Shown: positions 43,684-51,564 of the stretch, piece by piece | How the letters are laid out: each line of letters begins with the position of its first letter | Numbering within the stretch: position 1 is the stretch's first letter | Origin: Lachnospiraceae bacterium | GTDB lineage: Bacteria > Bacillota > Clostridia > Lachnospirales > Lachnospiraceae | Reading direction: 5' to 3' | Assembly (NCBI GenBank): GCA_022790855.1 | Contig: JAAVYA010000041.1 | Span: forward strand, 1-61,493 | DNA: 61,493 nucleotides | Position numbers and translations under genes: made by a program | The notes under the pieces: generated by a model | The model's input: the letters and a program-made list of their open reading frames with translations, nothing else | What the model was told of the DNA's origin: nothing | The model's database searches: none

Positions 43684-44137
43684 ATTTTTTTCTCCTGATA
43701 TAATCCATAACTGCAAACAACAGATACCCCAACGCTCCTCCAATGGTATTCAACAACAGGTCGTCCACGTCAAAGCTCCCCACTTTGCAGACCAACTGAA
43801 TCACTTCCACTGCCAAGCTGAATTCAAAGGTCAAAAAAAGCATATAAAAAAAGGAACGGAACCTGCGGTGCATAATAGGTAAAATCATACCAAAGGGAAT
43901 AAATGCTGCCACATTCCCGAACAAGTTTAACACTACGGCCATAGTCCCCAGCGACTCACGATGGACAATAAACCTTCGGATCTCTTTGAACAACACAAGG
44001 TTATAGTGGTATGTCCGGCTCTCAAAGGTCCGGCCCATGCTTTCTGCAAAAAACAGAAAATACGTTAATAAAATAATATAGGCTCCGAATATGATCTGAC
44101 TGCATATTCGGAGTGCCTTTTTATGCTCTGCTTTCAA
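43676..44137 (-). CDS. VanZ-family membrane protein (TTG start)
   Basis: The VanZ domain (four helices) has NLVLFKEIRRF, NLFGNVAAFIPFGMILP and the C-terminal SFDVDDLLLNTIGGALGY motif. No ATG lies at a plausible place: the only upstream ATG is inside the preceding small gene. A TTG preceded by AAAGGA at seven bases starts the protein at MKAEHKKAL, giving 153 residues and placing the first helix near residue 10. VanZ proteins are common accessory envelope proteins; there is no evidence for a teicoplanin role here. Confidence 0.8.
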   Translation of the reverse strand: MKAEHKKALRICSQIIFGAYIILLTYFLFFAESMGRTFESRTYHYNLVLFKEIRRFIVHRESLGTMAVVLNLFGNVAAFIPFGMILPIMHRRFRSFFYMLFLTFEFSLAVEVIQLVCKVGSFDVDDLLLNTIGGALGYLLFAVMDYIRRKKYE

Positions 44138-44148
44138 TTCCGTATCCT

Positions 44149-44304
44149 TTAAAAAATGAGCTCTGATTTGTGACGTATCAGCCGGGCGCCGTTGATCACA
44201 GCCAAAATCCCGCATGCAATCCCGGTCACCAGAATAATGACCCCCAGGGCAATATCTCCGGCTCCTGCCGCTTTCATAATTTTGTAAGCTTTCTCATTAT
44301 TCAT
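44149..44304 (-). CDS. Small membrane protein (51 aa)
   Basis: The frame starts at an ATG six bases after AGGAGG and ends 11 bases before the VanZ start. It encodes a helical head (MNNEKAYKIMKAAGAGD), one or two spans over about residues 17-40 (IALGVIILVTGIACGILAVI) and a basic tail. It starts 11 bases after the pyrE stop, so it lies between pyrE and the VanZ-family gene in one transcript. No known family was recognised; the perfect site and spacing make it convincing. Confidence 0.78.
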   Translation of the reverse strand: MNNEKAYKIMKAAGAGDIALGVIILVTGIACGILAVINGARLIRHKSELIF

Positions 44305-44315
44305 TCCAAAACCTC

Positions 44316-44990
44316 CTATTTTATGCCATATTCTTGGTAATATGCATCAAGGGCCGCTTTCAATGCATCATCAATATAAATGTTTCCTTTATATGGTTTA
44401 TTATACAAATGTTCCACCACTTCTTCCATGGTAACAATAGCTCCTGTTTCAAATCCGTAGGTTTGCCGAATTTCCTGCAGGGCGCTCTGCTCGCCTTTTC
44501 CCCGTTCCATGCGGTTCAACGACACCATCAGCCCCTTGATCTCTACATTCCCCTGGGCCTGAATGATCGGAAACGTCTCCTCAATGGACTTGCCGGAGGT
44601 GGTCACGTCCTCAATGATCACTACCCTGTCCCCGTCCTTCATAGGGCTTCCCAAAAGGATCCCGGCGTCTCCGTGATCTTTCGCTTCCTTCCGATTGGAA
44701 CAGTAACGGATCTCTTTCCCATACAGCTCACTGTAGGCCATCGTCGCAGCCACGCTCAAGGGAATTCCCTTATAAGCCGGACCAAACAGTACGTCAAAAT
44801 CGTCCCCATAGCTGTTATGGATTGCCTTGGCATAATACTCTCCCAGACGGCGAAGCTGTGTTCCGGTCACATATCCCCCCGCATTCATAAAAAAAGGGGA
44901 TTTCCTTCCGCTCTTTAAAATGAATTCCCCAAACCGAAGCACTCCGCTGTCTACCATAAATTCAATGAATTCCTGCTTGTACTGTTCCAT
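44316..44990 (-). CDS. pyrE: Orotate phosphoribosyltransferase
   Basis: Forms orotidine 5'-phosphate from orotate and PRPP in pyrimidine synthesis. The PRPP-binding motif VVIIEDVTTSGKS (123-135) and the orotate-side segment FGPAYKGIPL are clear. The start MEQYKQEF lies nine bases after AGGAGG; an ATG three codons earlier abuts the site. The other pyrimidine genes are not in the window. A promoter lies 64 bases upstream. Confidence 0.97.
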   Translation of the reverse strand: MEQYKQEFIEFMVDSGVLRFGEFILKSGRKSPFFMNAGGYVTGTQLRRLGEYYAKAIHNSYGDDFDVLFGPAYKGIPLSVAATMAYSELYGKEIRYCSNRKEAKDHGDAGILLGSPMKDGDRVVIIEDVTTSGKSIEETFPIIQAQGNVEIKGLMVSLNRMERGKGEQSALQEIRQTYGFETGAIVTMEEVVEHLYNKPYKGNIYIDDALKAALDAYYQEYGIK

Positions 44991-45053
44991 CGTTTCCATC
45001 CTCCTGTATCTTTAGGCTTTTTGGCGTTTTGTTCTGAATATAATATCTCCCAT

Positions 45054-45082
45054 ATACTACCATAACCCTGGCATTTTTTCAA
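45054..45082 (-). promoter_or_regulatory. Promoter of the pyrE operon
   Basis: TTGAAA and TAGTAT are 17 bases apart on the minus strand, with a leader of about 55 bases and no obvious PyrR-type antiterminator fold. Confidence 0.65.
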
Positions 45083-45133
45083 TCAATTTCCAGAAAATCC
45101 GCCGGCAGAAGAACCCGCTTATCCGAAACAAAC

Positions 45134-45174
45134 TAAGAGGGCGGATGAACATCTGCAATTCATCCGCCCTCTTA
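45134..45174 (-). terminator. Terminator of the sugar ABC transporter operon
   Basis: A perfect 16-bp stem (45134-45149 with 45159-45174) with a nine-base loop, 46 bases after the permease stop and followed on the minus strand by a T-rich stretch. Confidence 0.85.
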
Positions 45175-45220
45175 CAGCAACTATAAAACCACATGATACA
45201 AAACGAAAAATGAGTCTCTC

Positions 45221-46078
45221 CTATTTTACCGCGCCGGAGGTTACGCCTTCTACGATATAACGCTGCATAAAGAGATATAAAATCAAAATCGGCAGCATCG
45301 CCAGCACCAGGGCCGCCATGATCAAACCTACGTCTGTAGAATATGTACCATAGAATACCTGAGTTGCAATGGGAATCGTGTATAATTCCTTCTTCGCCAG
45401 AACCAAGCTGGGCAACAGGTAGTCATTCCAGAATGCCATTGCGTCAATAATCGCAACCGTTGCAATGGTGGGTTTCAGCAATGGAAATACGATTTTCCAA
45501 TAGGTCTGCCAGCGTCTGCACCCGTCAATAGTAGCAGCCTCTTCCAGCGAAATCGGAACATTGGTATGGATTGCCCCATGGAACATGAAAGTTGCCATGG
45601 ACAGGGAGAATCCTACATGCATAAAGATCAAAGTAGCACGATGGCTCAATACCCCTAAGATACCGCCGTAAAGAGATACCAACGGGATCATCAATACCTG
45701 GAAGGGGATTACCATAGACGCGATCATCAGTCCGAACAGCAGTCCGCATGCTTTCCACTTATTACGCACAATCACAAATGCCGTCATAGAGGACAAAAGA
45801 ATTGTGAAAATGGTGGAGAGAATCGTTATGATCGCTGAATTTGCAAAGGAACGCCAGAAGTTCATCTTCTCCATGGCTTCCGGGAAATTCTCCAGGGTAA
45901 ATCCATGCTCACCAATCAGAGACAACGGGTTTGTGGTAATATCTGCTTTTGTCTTAAATACGTTTAACAACACCAGAATAAACGGAAAAATAAAGCAGAT
46001 GAATAAAACTACCAGGATAATAATTTTAATCGCATGATTGATTTTCTTATTGCGAGCAGCTTTTTCATTCATACCCAT
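45221..46078 (-). CDS. Sugar ABC transporter permease (MalG-like)
   Basis: Six-helix inner-membrane subunit of a carbohydrate importer (CUT1 family). The cytoplasmic EAA loop reads EEAATIDGCRRWQTYWKIVFPLLKP and contacts the ATPase. The start overlaps the end of the first permease by one base (TAATG), with GGAGGTG upstream. It is the last gene of the three-gene transport operon. Confidence 0.95.
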   Translation of the reverse strand: MGMNEKAARNKKINHAIKIIILVVLFICFIFPFILVLLNVFKTKADITTNPLSLIGEHGFTLENFPEAMEKMNFWRSFANSAIITILSTIFTILLSSMTAFVIVRNKWKACGLLFGLMIASMVIPFQVLMIPLVSLYGGILGVLSHRATLIFMHVGFSLSMATFMFHGAIHTNVPISLEEAATIDGCRRWQTYWKIVFPLLKPTIATVAIIDAMAFWNDYLLPSLVLAKKELYTIPIATQVFYGTYSTDVGLIMAALVLAMLPILILYLFMQRYIVEGVTSGAVK

Positions 46079-46959
46079 TATGCCGACACCTCCGCTTTCT
46101 TACCGATGTATACCTGCAAAACGCCGATTACCGCGCAAACGATAAAGAGGATCAGCGCCTCCGCCTGGCCGGTACCGTAATTCTTGTAGGTAAATGCCTG
46201 ATTATACACATGCATAGCCGCCATAACCGAGCTGCCGAAGGGCTCGCCCTTTGTCAATGACAAGTTTACATCGTATACCATGAAACATCTGGTGATGGTC
46301 AAAAACAGACATTGTACAAAAGAGGAAACCATCAAAGGAACTGAAATATGTACCAGAGTCTGAACATTGGTACAGCCGTCAATCTGAGCTGCTTCCAATA
46401 CATCCGCTGATACGCTCATAAATCCAGCCACGTAGATCAGCATCATATACCCTGCATACTGCCATACGGACACAACGATCAAACAAAACATTGCGCCGCC
46501 TGACGTAGCAAGTAAAGAAGTGGACAGCGCTCCTGCGGAAAGGGATTCTCCCAATGCCACCAGGGCACGATTAAACACAAACTTCCAGATGTAACCAAGA
46601 ACGATACCACCGATCAGGTTGGGAATAAAGAAGCCTGCACGGAAGAAATTCTGTCCCTTCACGCCGCTGGTAACCAGAAACGCCAGGATAAATGCTACTA
46701 TGTTTACCAGGATTACCGCGATAATCGCATAGATAAACGTCCGTCCCAAAGCCTGCCAATAAGCTGTATCCGCAAAGGTGGATACATAATTTGCCATTCC
46801 AACAAAAGGCTTCTGGGTTGATACGCCGTCCCAGCTTGTAAAGGTCAGATACAAACCATACAGAAACGGTATAATCACAACTGCGGCAAATACAACTGTC
46901 GTTACTCCGGCAAACATGGCAAATTGCTTGCACTTATAAGACATGGTATTTGTTTTCAT
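46078..46959 (-). CDS. Sugar ABC transporter permease (MalF-like)
   Basis: First permease of the importer, 293 residues, six helices, EAA loop EAAQIDGCTNVQTLVHISVP. It follows the binding-protein gene after 111 bases that hold a strong hairpin, so its translation or mRNA level is probably lower than that of the binding protein. Pairs with the MalG-like permease. Confidence 0.95.
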   Translation of the reverse strand: MKTNTMSYKCKQFAMFAGVTTVVFAAVVIIPFLYGLYLTFTSWDGVSTQKPFVGMANYVSTFADTAYWQALGRTFIYAIIAVILVNIVAFILAFLVTSGVKGQNFFRAGFFIPNLIGGIVLGYIWKFVFNRALVALGESLSAGALSTSLLATSGGAMFCLIVVSVWQYAGYMMLIYVAGFMSVSADVLEAAQIDGCTNVQTLVHISVPLMVSSFVQCLFLTITRCFMVYDVNLSLTKGEPFGSSVMAAMHVYNQAFTYKNYGTGQAEALILFIVCAVIGVLQVYIGKKAEVSA

Positions 46960-47005
46960 AATTTCATTCTCCCTTCTTACATGAAACCGTCCGCGCTCTT
47001 AGATT

Positions 47006-47040
47006 CCGCCCTCTGCCGCAGTCACTGCAGCAAAGGGCGG
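47006..47040 (-). terminator. Intercistronic hairpin between binding protein and permease genes
   Basis: A nearly perfect palindrome (CCGCCCT, TGC and GCAGT blocks with their complements) folds into a 35-base hairpin, flanked by a further GTCCG/CGGAC stem at 46989 and 47055. Such structures usually stabilise the upstream mRNA or partly terminate, giving excess binding protein. Confidence 0.65.
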
Positions 47041-47070
47041 CCTTTTTGGCCAAACGGACAGCTCTGACGA

Positions 47071-48396
47071 CTAATGCTCTACAGGAGTGGTGGAGGACCA
47101 GTAGCTTTCGATCTCTGCAGCCAGGCCCGCGCGGTCTACCTGTCCCGCCATATATTTCTGGAAGGAAGCCCCGCATTTGGAGAAATGATCATCCGGCAGA
47201 TAATCATAGTTTGCAATCAATTTTCCTTCATCTGCATATTTCTTTACAGAAAGAGACAAAGGATCCAGAGACTGTGCGTCAATGTTGCTGTAAGCAGGAA
47301 CCAGATTACACTTCTCAGTAAGGAATGCGTTTCCTTCTGCATCAGATACCAGCCAGTTCAGGAAATCCTTGGCTGCCTGACGCTGTTCGTCAGTCGTATT
47401 ATCAGAAGAATCGATAAAGAAGTACTTGGAGCCGCCGCCTACCAGCTTCTCATTGGTTCCGTCCGTAGTAGTCTGGGGAAGAGGCATCATACCCATATTC
47501 TCAGAGTATTCATACGCATTAATCATAGACCAGTCCCAGTTACCGCCGAACATGAAAGCAACTTCGCCTTCTGCCAGCTTCTGTTCCGAAACTTCACGCT
47601 CTGCTGCAACGGGTGAATCTGCTGCATAGTTGTATTTTAACAGCAAATCAAAGGTATCCATTTTTGCATTCCATTTGCTGTTGTTAGCCAGGTCAGCTTC
47701 TCCTTTGTACAAAGCCTGTACAAATTCTTCCACTTCCGGCTGTTCTTCATAAGTCTCAGACAAGAAATGTCCGGCCAGTGACCAGTCTTCCTTCATAACT
47801 GCAGTAGGAGCCGCCATGCCGCCTGCTACCAGTTCTTCCAACAGGGCCGCGAACTCTTCCGTTGTCTTATAATCTTCCGGATTGAAATCCTTCCCTGTGA
47901 TATTCTTAATTGCATCTGCATTGTAAATCAAACCTCTTGCTTCGATACATACCGGGAAGCCAACTACTTTGTCATCTAAACTGATGGCATAATCTGTCTT
48001 TGATACCCAGTCCTGATCGCTTAAGTCTACAGCATGTTCTGCTGCCAGAGAATAGACATCCTTAGCATCTACCATAGAAAGTGTGTAAGGATCATTGGCG
48101 GAATACCGAGTTGCCATATGGGCTGCTACCGTATCGTTGGAGTAATAAACTTCCACGCCTACGCCGGTCTTTTCACTGTACTCCTTTGCCATCTCTTCAA
48201 ACTGCTCCTGAACTTCAATCTTGGAGTTGAAGATTGTGATGTTCACGCCGTCGCCGCTTGCACCGCCGCCATTTCCAGAATCTCCGGAACCGCCGTTGCC
48301 GCCATTGCCGCCATTGCCGCCATTGCCGCCGCCACATGCTGCTAAAGATGCGGCCATCACTGCTGCCAGTGTCATTGCGAGAATTTTCTTTTTCAT
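47071..48396 (-). CDS. Sugar ABC transporter substrate-binding lipoprotein
   Basis: A lipoprotein signal (KKKILAMTLAAVMAASLAAC, Cys21 as the lipidated residue) is followed by a Gly/Asn/Ser-rich linker of about 30 residues made of GGN repeats and a family-1 solute-binding protein fold. FMFGGNWDWSMI and the DFLNWLVSDAEGN segment fit the CUT1 group. The linked genes suggest raffinose-family or related sucrose-containing sugars. The start lies behind AAGGAGG with an 11-base spacer. Confidence 0.93.
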   Translation of the reverse strand: MKKKILAMTLAAVMAASLAACGGGNGGNGGNGGNGGSGDSGNGGGASGDGVNITIFNSKIEVQEQFEEMAKEYSEKTGVGVEVYYSNDTVAAHMATRYSANDPYTLSMVDAKDVYSLAAEHAVDLSDQDWVSKTDYAISLDDKVVGFPVCIEARGLIYNADAIKNITGKDFNPEDYKTTEEFAALLEELVAGGMAAPTAVMKEDWSLAGHFLSETYEEQPEVEEFVQALYKGEADLANNSKWNAKMDTFDLLLKYNYAADSPVAAEREVSEQKLAEGEVAFMFGGNWDWSMINAYEYSENMGMMPLPQTTTDGTNEKLVGGGSKYFFIDSSDNTTDEQRQAAKDFLNWLVSDAEGNAFLTEKCNLVPAYSNIDAQSLDPLSLSVKKYADEGKLIANYDYLPDDHFSKCGASFQKYMAGQVDRAGLAAEIESYWSSTTPVEH

Positions 48397-48583
48397 TGTA
48401 TGTATTTCCTCCTTCATGAAAATAATATAGTAATGAAAATAAAAATTATTTGGTGTCCTGAGTCTGAAAGCTATATCACAATTCTCCTCCCCTACTCAAA
48501 TACACATCACCTTGCACGTCCCCGAGGGCCCATCCTCCCGCAATTCAGTCAAAACCACCAGAGACAGCAAGCTTTATATATGG

Positions 48584-48612
48584 ATAATATCACTAATATA
48601 CGAATATGTCAA
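48584..48612 (-). promoter_or_regulatory. Promoter of the sugar ABC transporter operon
   Basis: Perfect TTGACA and TATTAT, 17 bases apart on the minus strand. The -35 box overlaps a CAATCGTTTG element (around 48610) that resembles the centre of LacI-family operators and could be bound by the linked regulator. Confidence 0.75.
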
Positions 48613-48862
48613 TCGTTTGTTATATATTTTTTCATCATTTCATCTAAAATTCATGTATTTTTATGCTGCTCTTGCCATTTTTGTCAATTTTTCGTGGTTT
48701 TTGTTGAATTTTATTCTTTTTCTTATGTCAATGGGTTGACATTTTGTTGATTTTATCTTCTACTATTTGCCAAAAACACTTAATTTGCGGATATAACCGG
48801 AACATCATTGTCCAAATATGACCCTTCCTGTCAGCAAAAATGTCAACATTCACATTCTATTA

Positions 48863-48891
48863 TTGCTTCTGTTTCGTTTTTTTGCTATAAT
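48863..48891 (+). promoter_or_regulatory. Promoter of the YesL-family operon
   Basis: TTGCTT and a perfect TATAAT are 17 bases apart. The start point would be near 48898, just ahead of a LacI-type operator candidate. Confidence 0.75.
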
Positions 48892-48905
48892 CTCCTATAA
48901 CGCCA

Positions 48906-48919
48906 TGTAAACGTTCTAT
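48906..48919. promoter_or_regulatory. LacI/CcpA-type operator candidate
   Basis: TGTAAACGTTCTAT matches 12 of 14 positions of the cre pattern TGWAANCGNTNWCA and has the central AAACGTT typical of LacI-family sites. It lies just downstream of the YesL promoter start, where binding would block transcription. CcpA and the linked LacI protein are both possible binders. Confidence 0.5.
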
Positions 48920-48940
48920 ATTATACTATTATAGAAAGAA

Positions 48941-49687
48941 GTGATTCTTATCCTGAACAAGCTGTTTCGCGCTGACAACCCATTCTGGATCGGAATGGGC
49001 CGTATCTTTGACGTATTTGTACTCAATATTCTTTGGCTGCTCTGCTGCCTGCCGGTGGTTACCATCGGCCCCTCCACCACCGCCTTTTTCTATGCCATGA
49101 TACAGTTAGTGCGGGGCGGGGATACTTCTGTCTCCAAGGACTTTTTCCATTCCTTCCGGCAAAACTTTAAACAGGCTCTTTGTCTGGGCGTTCCTTTGAC
49201 AGCCGTGGGCGCTTTTTTAGCGTTGGATGTGTCCATGAGCCGCCGCGCCGGCACCGGCATCTTCACCTTTTTTATGGTATTTTTTGCCGTTGTGTTCCTG
49301 TTTTGGGCATTTCTTACTTTATATGCGTTTCCTTTGCTGGCAAAATTTGAAAAGAGCAACAAGGATATATTAATCTGGGCCTTCACCCTTTCCATCAAGC
49401 ATATTGGAAAAACCCTGCTGATGATGCTGGTATTGGCCTTCGGCCTGTGGGCATGCCATATCCTGCCTGGCCTGATTTTTATTGCGTTCGGCCTTGTGGG
49501 AGAATTTATCGCCTCCATGATGATCTCCATTTTAAAACCTTATCTTCCTAATGTGGGAGAAGAAGAGGAACTAAAACCCCTTTCCTTTCAGGTAGAGGAG
49601 GAAAAGATGGAGGCATTAAATAAAGAAGAAACCGATTTGCCCCGGGAAAAAGTTCCCTCAGAAAAAACGGAAGGAAAGACGCCATGA
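48941..49687 (+). CDS. YesL-family (DUF624) membrane protein
   Basis: About five helices and the YesL pattern LFRADNPFWIGMGRIFDVFVLNILWLLCCLPVVTIGPSTTAFFY at the N-terminus (shown as two overlapping blocks in the sequence). YesL proteins are small membrane proteins that regularly accompany sugar ABC transporters and glycosidase genes in Bacillota; the role is unknown. No ATG lies near the conserved start: a GTG at 48941 or a CTG at 48953 (better spaced from the AAGAAGTGA site) could serve. The last 50 residues are a charged cytosolic tail. It overlaps the next gene by four bases. Confidence 0.85.
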   Translation: MILILNKLFRADNPFWIGMGRIFDVFVLNILWLLCCLPVVTIGPSTTAFFYAMIQLVRGGDTSVSKDFFHSFRQNFKQALCLGVPLTAVGAFLALDVSMSRRAGTGIFTFFMVFFAVVFLFWAFLTLYAFPLLAKFEKSNKDILIWAFTLSIKHIGKTLLMMLVLAFGLWACHILPGLIFIAFGLVGEFIASMMISILKPYLPNVGEEEELKPLSFQVEEEKMEALNKEETDLPREKVPSEKTEGKTP

Positions 49688-50406
49688 AAAAAAAGAAACG
49701 CTCTTCCATTCTTATGCTGGAGTTAAAGGAAGACTTCCATACCTTCCGGGGGTTATCCGGCAAAAGAAAAGTTGAATTTATCTGGGACTATTACAGGTGG
49801 AAAATTCTTGCCCTATTGGGCGCCGTTTTTATCCTGTGCCTTTTTGTCCATATTATTTGGGAGGGACAGAAGCCCTGCCGGCTGCGGGTATGCGTAGTGC
49901 TGAATACGGAGGATGACTGCAGCCCATGGTTTGGCCGTTTTACAGAGGAACTCACCTCAGACGGGAAGCCCGGCGCTGTGGACGTTAATCTGGATCAGCC
50001 CTTCGACTATGACAACATGTACTATTACGTCCAGGAAGCCGAGGTAATGACCACTATTTCTTCCGGGCGGATGGATCTGGCGGTCTGCGGCAGCGATATG
50101 TTGGAATATCTTTTGGCCCTAAACGCCTGTCTTCCTTTGGACAGCGGCCTGTCCAAAGAATTAGCGGACGCCTTAAAGGCACAAGGACGGCTTGTATATG
50201 CAACTGCGAATCTGACAGAGGACAAGCACGGGCAAGTGAACCCGGAAGATGGCATCGATGGGTATTATGCCATAGACCTGGAAGGAACTGATTTTTTCCT
50301 GGAATATAATGAGACAGAAGAGAAAGAACCCCTCTATGCCATTGTAATCCGAAACACAAAACATCTGAGCGACTGTGAATCATTGATTCGGGAATTAGTA
50401 AAATAA
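49684..50406 (+). CDS. Membrane-anchored protein of unknown function, YesL-linked
   Basis: A cytosolic basic head (MKKKKRSSIL) and a helix (about 41-59) anchor an exterior part of 180 residues that looks like half of a periplasmic-binding-type fold (DVNLDQPFDYDNMYYYVQEA, MTTISSGRMDLAVCGSDMLEYLL, then an ending with YAIVIRNTKHLSDCESLIRELVK). I recognise no named family. It is coupled to the YesL-family gene (ATGA overlap), so the two products likely work together. It ends at the palindromic terminator at 50411. Confidence 0.75.
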   Translation: MKKKKRSSILMLELKEDFHTFRGLSGKRKVEFIWDYYRWKILALLGAVFILCLFVHIIWEGQKPCRLRVCVVLNTEDDCSPWFGRFTEELTSDGKPGAVDVNLDQPFDYDNMYYYVQEAEVMTTISSGRMDLAVCGSDMLEYLLALNACLPLDSGLSKELADALKAQGRLVYATANLTEDKHGQVNPEDGIDGYYAIDLEGTDFFLEYNETEEKEPLYAIVIRNTKHLSDCESLIRELVK

Positions 50407-50410
50407 TCAC

Positions 50411-50492
50411 ATGAGGCTGTTACAAAATGCATTGGCTTCCCAGGAAATCCTACTCTTTCCTGCAAAAGCCTAACATTCTGCAACAGCCTCAT
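50411..50492. terminator. 82-bp palindrome between convergent genes
   Basis: Outer arms of 19 bases (50411-50429 with 50474-50492, two G-U type differences) enclose further complementary blocks (GGCTT/AAGCC, AGGAAA/TTTCCT). It lies between the ends of the plus-strand gene and lacI and is probably a bidirectional terminator. The length and GAGGCTGTT ends also resemble a small inverted-repeat element. Confidence 0.75.
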
Positions 50493-50502
50493 ATTTCGTT
50501 TC

Positions 50503-51483
50503 TTATACCGTTGTCTCTCTTTCGATCAACGCTACCGGAAGCACGGTCCGCTTGGGCACCAGCTTTCCGGATACTGCGTCATGAAGCAAATTAATCGCAA
50601 TCTCTGCCATTTCCCGCACCGGCTGATGAATTGTCGTCAACTGGGGGGTTGTCAGAGCGGCAATCCGTACATCATCAAATCCAATAATCTTTAATTGATC
50701 CGGTACAGAAATGCCCAGTTTTCTGCATACCTGCAAGGTCTGGGCTGCGATTACATCACTGTTGGCAAACAGCCCGTCTGTCTTTGGATATTTCAGCAAA
50801 GCTTCCTCAATCATATCCGTATAAGTCATGCTGTAGTAGTGTTTTTCTTCTGTCAGCAATTCTACAAAAGACACGCCATTCTTTTCGCAGATCTCCCGAA
50901 ACCCTTCTGTGCGGATGTCCGCCGGCATCTCAATGGAACTGATATTTCCCACATGAATCAAATGCTTACATCCGCAGGCAATCAGCTTCTCTGCAGCCAG
51001 AATTCCGCCCTGCCGGTTATCGCATTCCACGGAAGCCGTCCCGTTATCCAAAAAACGCTCCATGGTAATCACCGGAATATCCGTCTCGCCGAACAACCGC
51101 ACGGACACGGAACCGCTGCAAAGGATAATGCCCGCCACCTGATTGCCGGTACACATGTTAAGATATTCCTTCTCCTTCTCATCAATGCTCTGTGAATTGC
51201 ACAGCATAATTTTATAGCCTTTTTTGTAGGCCTGATCCTCCAGATTACTAATCATCTCTGAAAAATAGGGATGCCTGATGTGGGGGACGATAAGCCCTAT
51301 GGTATTTGTGCTTTTCCTGTGAAGGGAACGCGCCACTTCATTTGGCTGATAATTCAGCTTTTTCATCGCATCGTCCACCTTCTTGCGTGCGTCATCACTG
51401 ATATAACCTCGATTATTTAAAACCCGGGATACCGTACCTGTGGCTAACCCTGTTTCTTTCGCTACATCTTTTAAGGTCGCCAT
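50503..51483 (-). CDS. LacI-family regulator of the sugar locus
   Basis: N-terminal helix-turn-helix (TLKDVAKETGLATGTVSRVLNNRGYI) and hinge (NEVARSLHRKSTNTIGLIVP), then a periplasmic-binding-type effector domain of about 260 residues. It is the last gene of the minus-strand glycosidase series and lies between it and the transport genes, so it most likely controls both. The inducer would be a sugar such as sucrose, raffinose or a product. Start supported by GGAGAG. Confidence 0.93.
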   Translation of the reverse strand: MATLKDVAKETGLATGTVSRVLNNRGYISDDARKKVDDAMKKLNYQPNEVARSLHRKSTNTIGLIVPHIRHPYFSEMISNLEDQAYKKGYKIMLCNSQSIDEKEKEYLNMCTGNQVAGIILCSGSVSVRLFGETDIPVITMERFLDNGTASVECDNRQGGILAAEKLIACGCKHLIHVGNISSIEMPADIRTEGFREICEKNGVSFVELLTEEKHYYSMTYTDMIEEALLKYPKTDGLFANSDVIAAQTLQVCRKLGISVPDQLKIIGFDDVRIAALTTPQLTTIHQPVREMAEIAINLLHDAVSGKLVPKRTVLPVALIERETTV

Positions 51484-51515
51484 GTATTACTCTCCATTTC
51501 ATTCCAATTACATTT

Positions 51516-51552
51516 ATGGTAACAGCAAAACCAAATGCCCCACTGTTACCAT
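51516..51552. repeat. Inverted repeat between GH32 and lacI genes
   Basis: A perfect 10-bp stem (ATGGTAACAG at 51516 and CTGTTACCAT at 51543) with a 17-base loop, 12 bases after the GH32 stop. No T tract follows, so it is either an mRNA stabiliser or a protein-binding site ahead of lacI. Confidence 0.6.
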
Positions 51553-51564
51553 TCATTACTCTAC

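Larger units (their letters stand above)
48397..48940. other. 544-bp AT-rich divergent regulatory region
   Basis: No gene is seen here. The region is much more AT-rich than the rest and holds back-to-back promoters: one leftwards for the binding protein (48584-48612) and one rightwards for the YesL-family gene (48863-48891), plus a further perfect TTGACA near 48735 without a good partner. The leader of the binding-protein mRNA would be about 180 bases long. Confidence 0.75.

Noticed and set aside
50411..50492. Remnant of an insertion sequence
   Set aside because: Only the end motif resembles IS ends; there is no transposase fragment or target duplication visible.
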